DNA from: an uncultured Corynebacterium sp.
GTDB taxonomy: Bacteria > Actinomycetota > Actinomycetes > Mycobacteriales > Mycobacteriaceae
NCBI RefSeq assembly: GCF_946221105.1
Contig: NZ_CAMICL010000077.1
Location: forward strand, 1 to 6,069
Direction of reading: 5' to 3'
Length of the DNA stretch: 6,069 bases
Shown here: positions 5,737-6,069 of the stretch, piece after piece
Layout of the letters: each line of letters opens with the position of its first letter
How positions within the stretch are numbered: position 1 is the first letter of the stretch
Position numbers and translations under genes: made by a program
The notes under the pieces: generated by a model
The model's input: the letters and a program-made list of their open reading frames with translations, nothing else
Database searches by the model: none
What the model was told of the DNA's origin: nothing

Positions 5737-6069
5737 GCGAGCGCGGATGGTTTACCAGGCGGGTCTTCCCCGACGGCGGGGAGCCCGACCCGCGCTTCAC
5801 CCTTGCCAACGAGCGCACCTTCCTCGCCTGGACCCGCACCGCGCTGGCGTTTCTGGCGGGCGGGATCGCGCTCGAGGCGTTTGAGCTGCCCGGGATCGAA
5901 CCCGGGGTGCGCAAGGTCGCGGCAGCCGCGGTCATCCTGATCGCCATGGCCATTTCCGCAGGTGCGGCGGTGCGGTGGGTGCGCATCGAGCGGGCCCTGC
6001 GTCACGACGAGCCCCTGCCCGCCCCCGCCATCATCCCCGTTTTGTGCGTGGTGGTGTTCGTCGCGGCGG
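5733..6069 (+). CDS. DUF202 (YidH-type) membrane protein, cut off by the window end
   Basis: The frame is open from ATG 5733 to the last base: 112 full codons with no stop, so the 3' end lies outside the window. Residues 19-35 read DPRFTLANERTFLAWTR, the conserved lead-in of the DUF202 family of small inner-membrane proteins. Hydrophobic segments follow at about 36-50 and 60-80, and a third begins near 100, matching the usual three-pass layout. The molecular function of the family is unknown. The start overlaps the VanZ-like stop by four bases (ATGA), which suggests translational coupling and shared expression. Whether a second DUF202 gene follows, as in some actinobacteria, cannot be seen here. 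Confidence 0.88.
   Translation, partial: MSERGWFTRRVFPDGGEPDPRFTLANERTFLAWTRTALAFLAGGIALEAFELPGIEPGVRKVAAAAVILIAMAISAGAAVRWVRIERALRHDEPLPAPAIIPVLCVVVFVAA

Overview
The window looks like an ordinary chromosomal stretch from a high-GC actinobacterium, most likely a Corynebacterium. The evidence is the actinobacterial form of leucyl-tRNA synthetase (about 942 residues, KMGKS loop, no zinc cysteines), GC-rich third codon positions, and a leaderless-looking leuS start. The genus is inferred; no species can be named from this sequence alone.

Layout: (1) bases 59-2887, plus strand, complete leuS with a -10-like hexamer 8 bases before its ATG and no Shine-Dalgarno sequence. (2) Bases 2888-3240, a 353-base gap with no convincing gene but much structure: a tandem GC repeat, a hairpin that probably ends leuS transcription, four copies of a WRTTCAC-type motif in about 100 bases, a 10-base tandem duplication, and two further inverted repeats before a probable promoter and a good Shine-Dalgarno sequence. 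(3) Bases 3241-4266, plus strand, an unrecognised multi-pass membrane protein with a Pro/Gly-rich, probably disordered N-terminus. (4) Bases 4256-5194, minus strand, a YhdH/AcuI-type NADPH-dependent acryloyl-CoA reductase, convergent with gene 3 and overlapping its 3' end by 11 bases. (5) Bases 5230-5736, plus strand, a VanZ-like membrane protein, divergent from the reductase with only 14-35 bases between possible start codons. (6) Bases 5733 to the window end, plus strand, the start of a DUF202 (YidH-type) membrane protein whose ATG overlaps the VanZ stop codon as ATGA.

Functionally, leuS is a housekeeping gene for translation, apparently transcribed alone. The reductase probably removes toxic acryloyl-CoA. 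The VanZ-like and DUF202 genes form one translationally coupled pair of small membrane proteins of unknown function. No mobile element, CRISPR array, rRNA or tRNA gene was seen. I found no convincing new biological system. The least explained parts are the repeat-rich gap 2888-3240 and the very tight divergent start region near 5194-5230.
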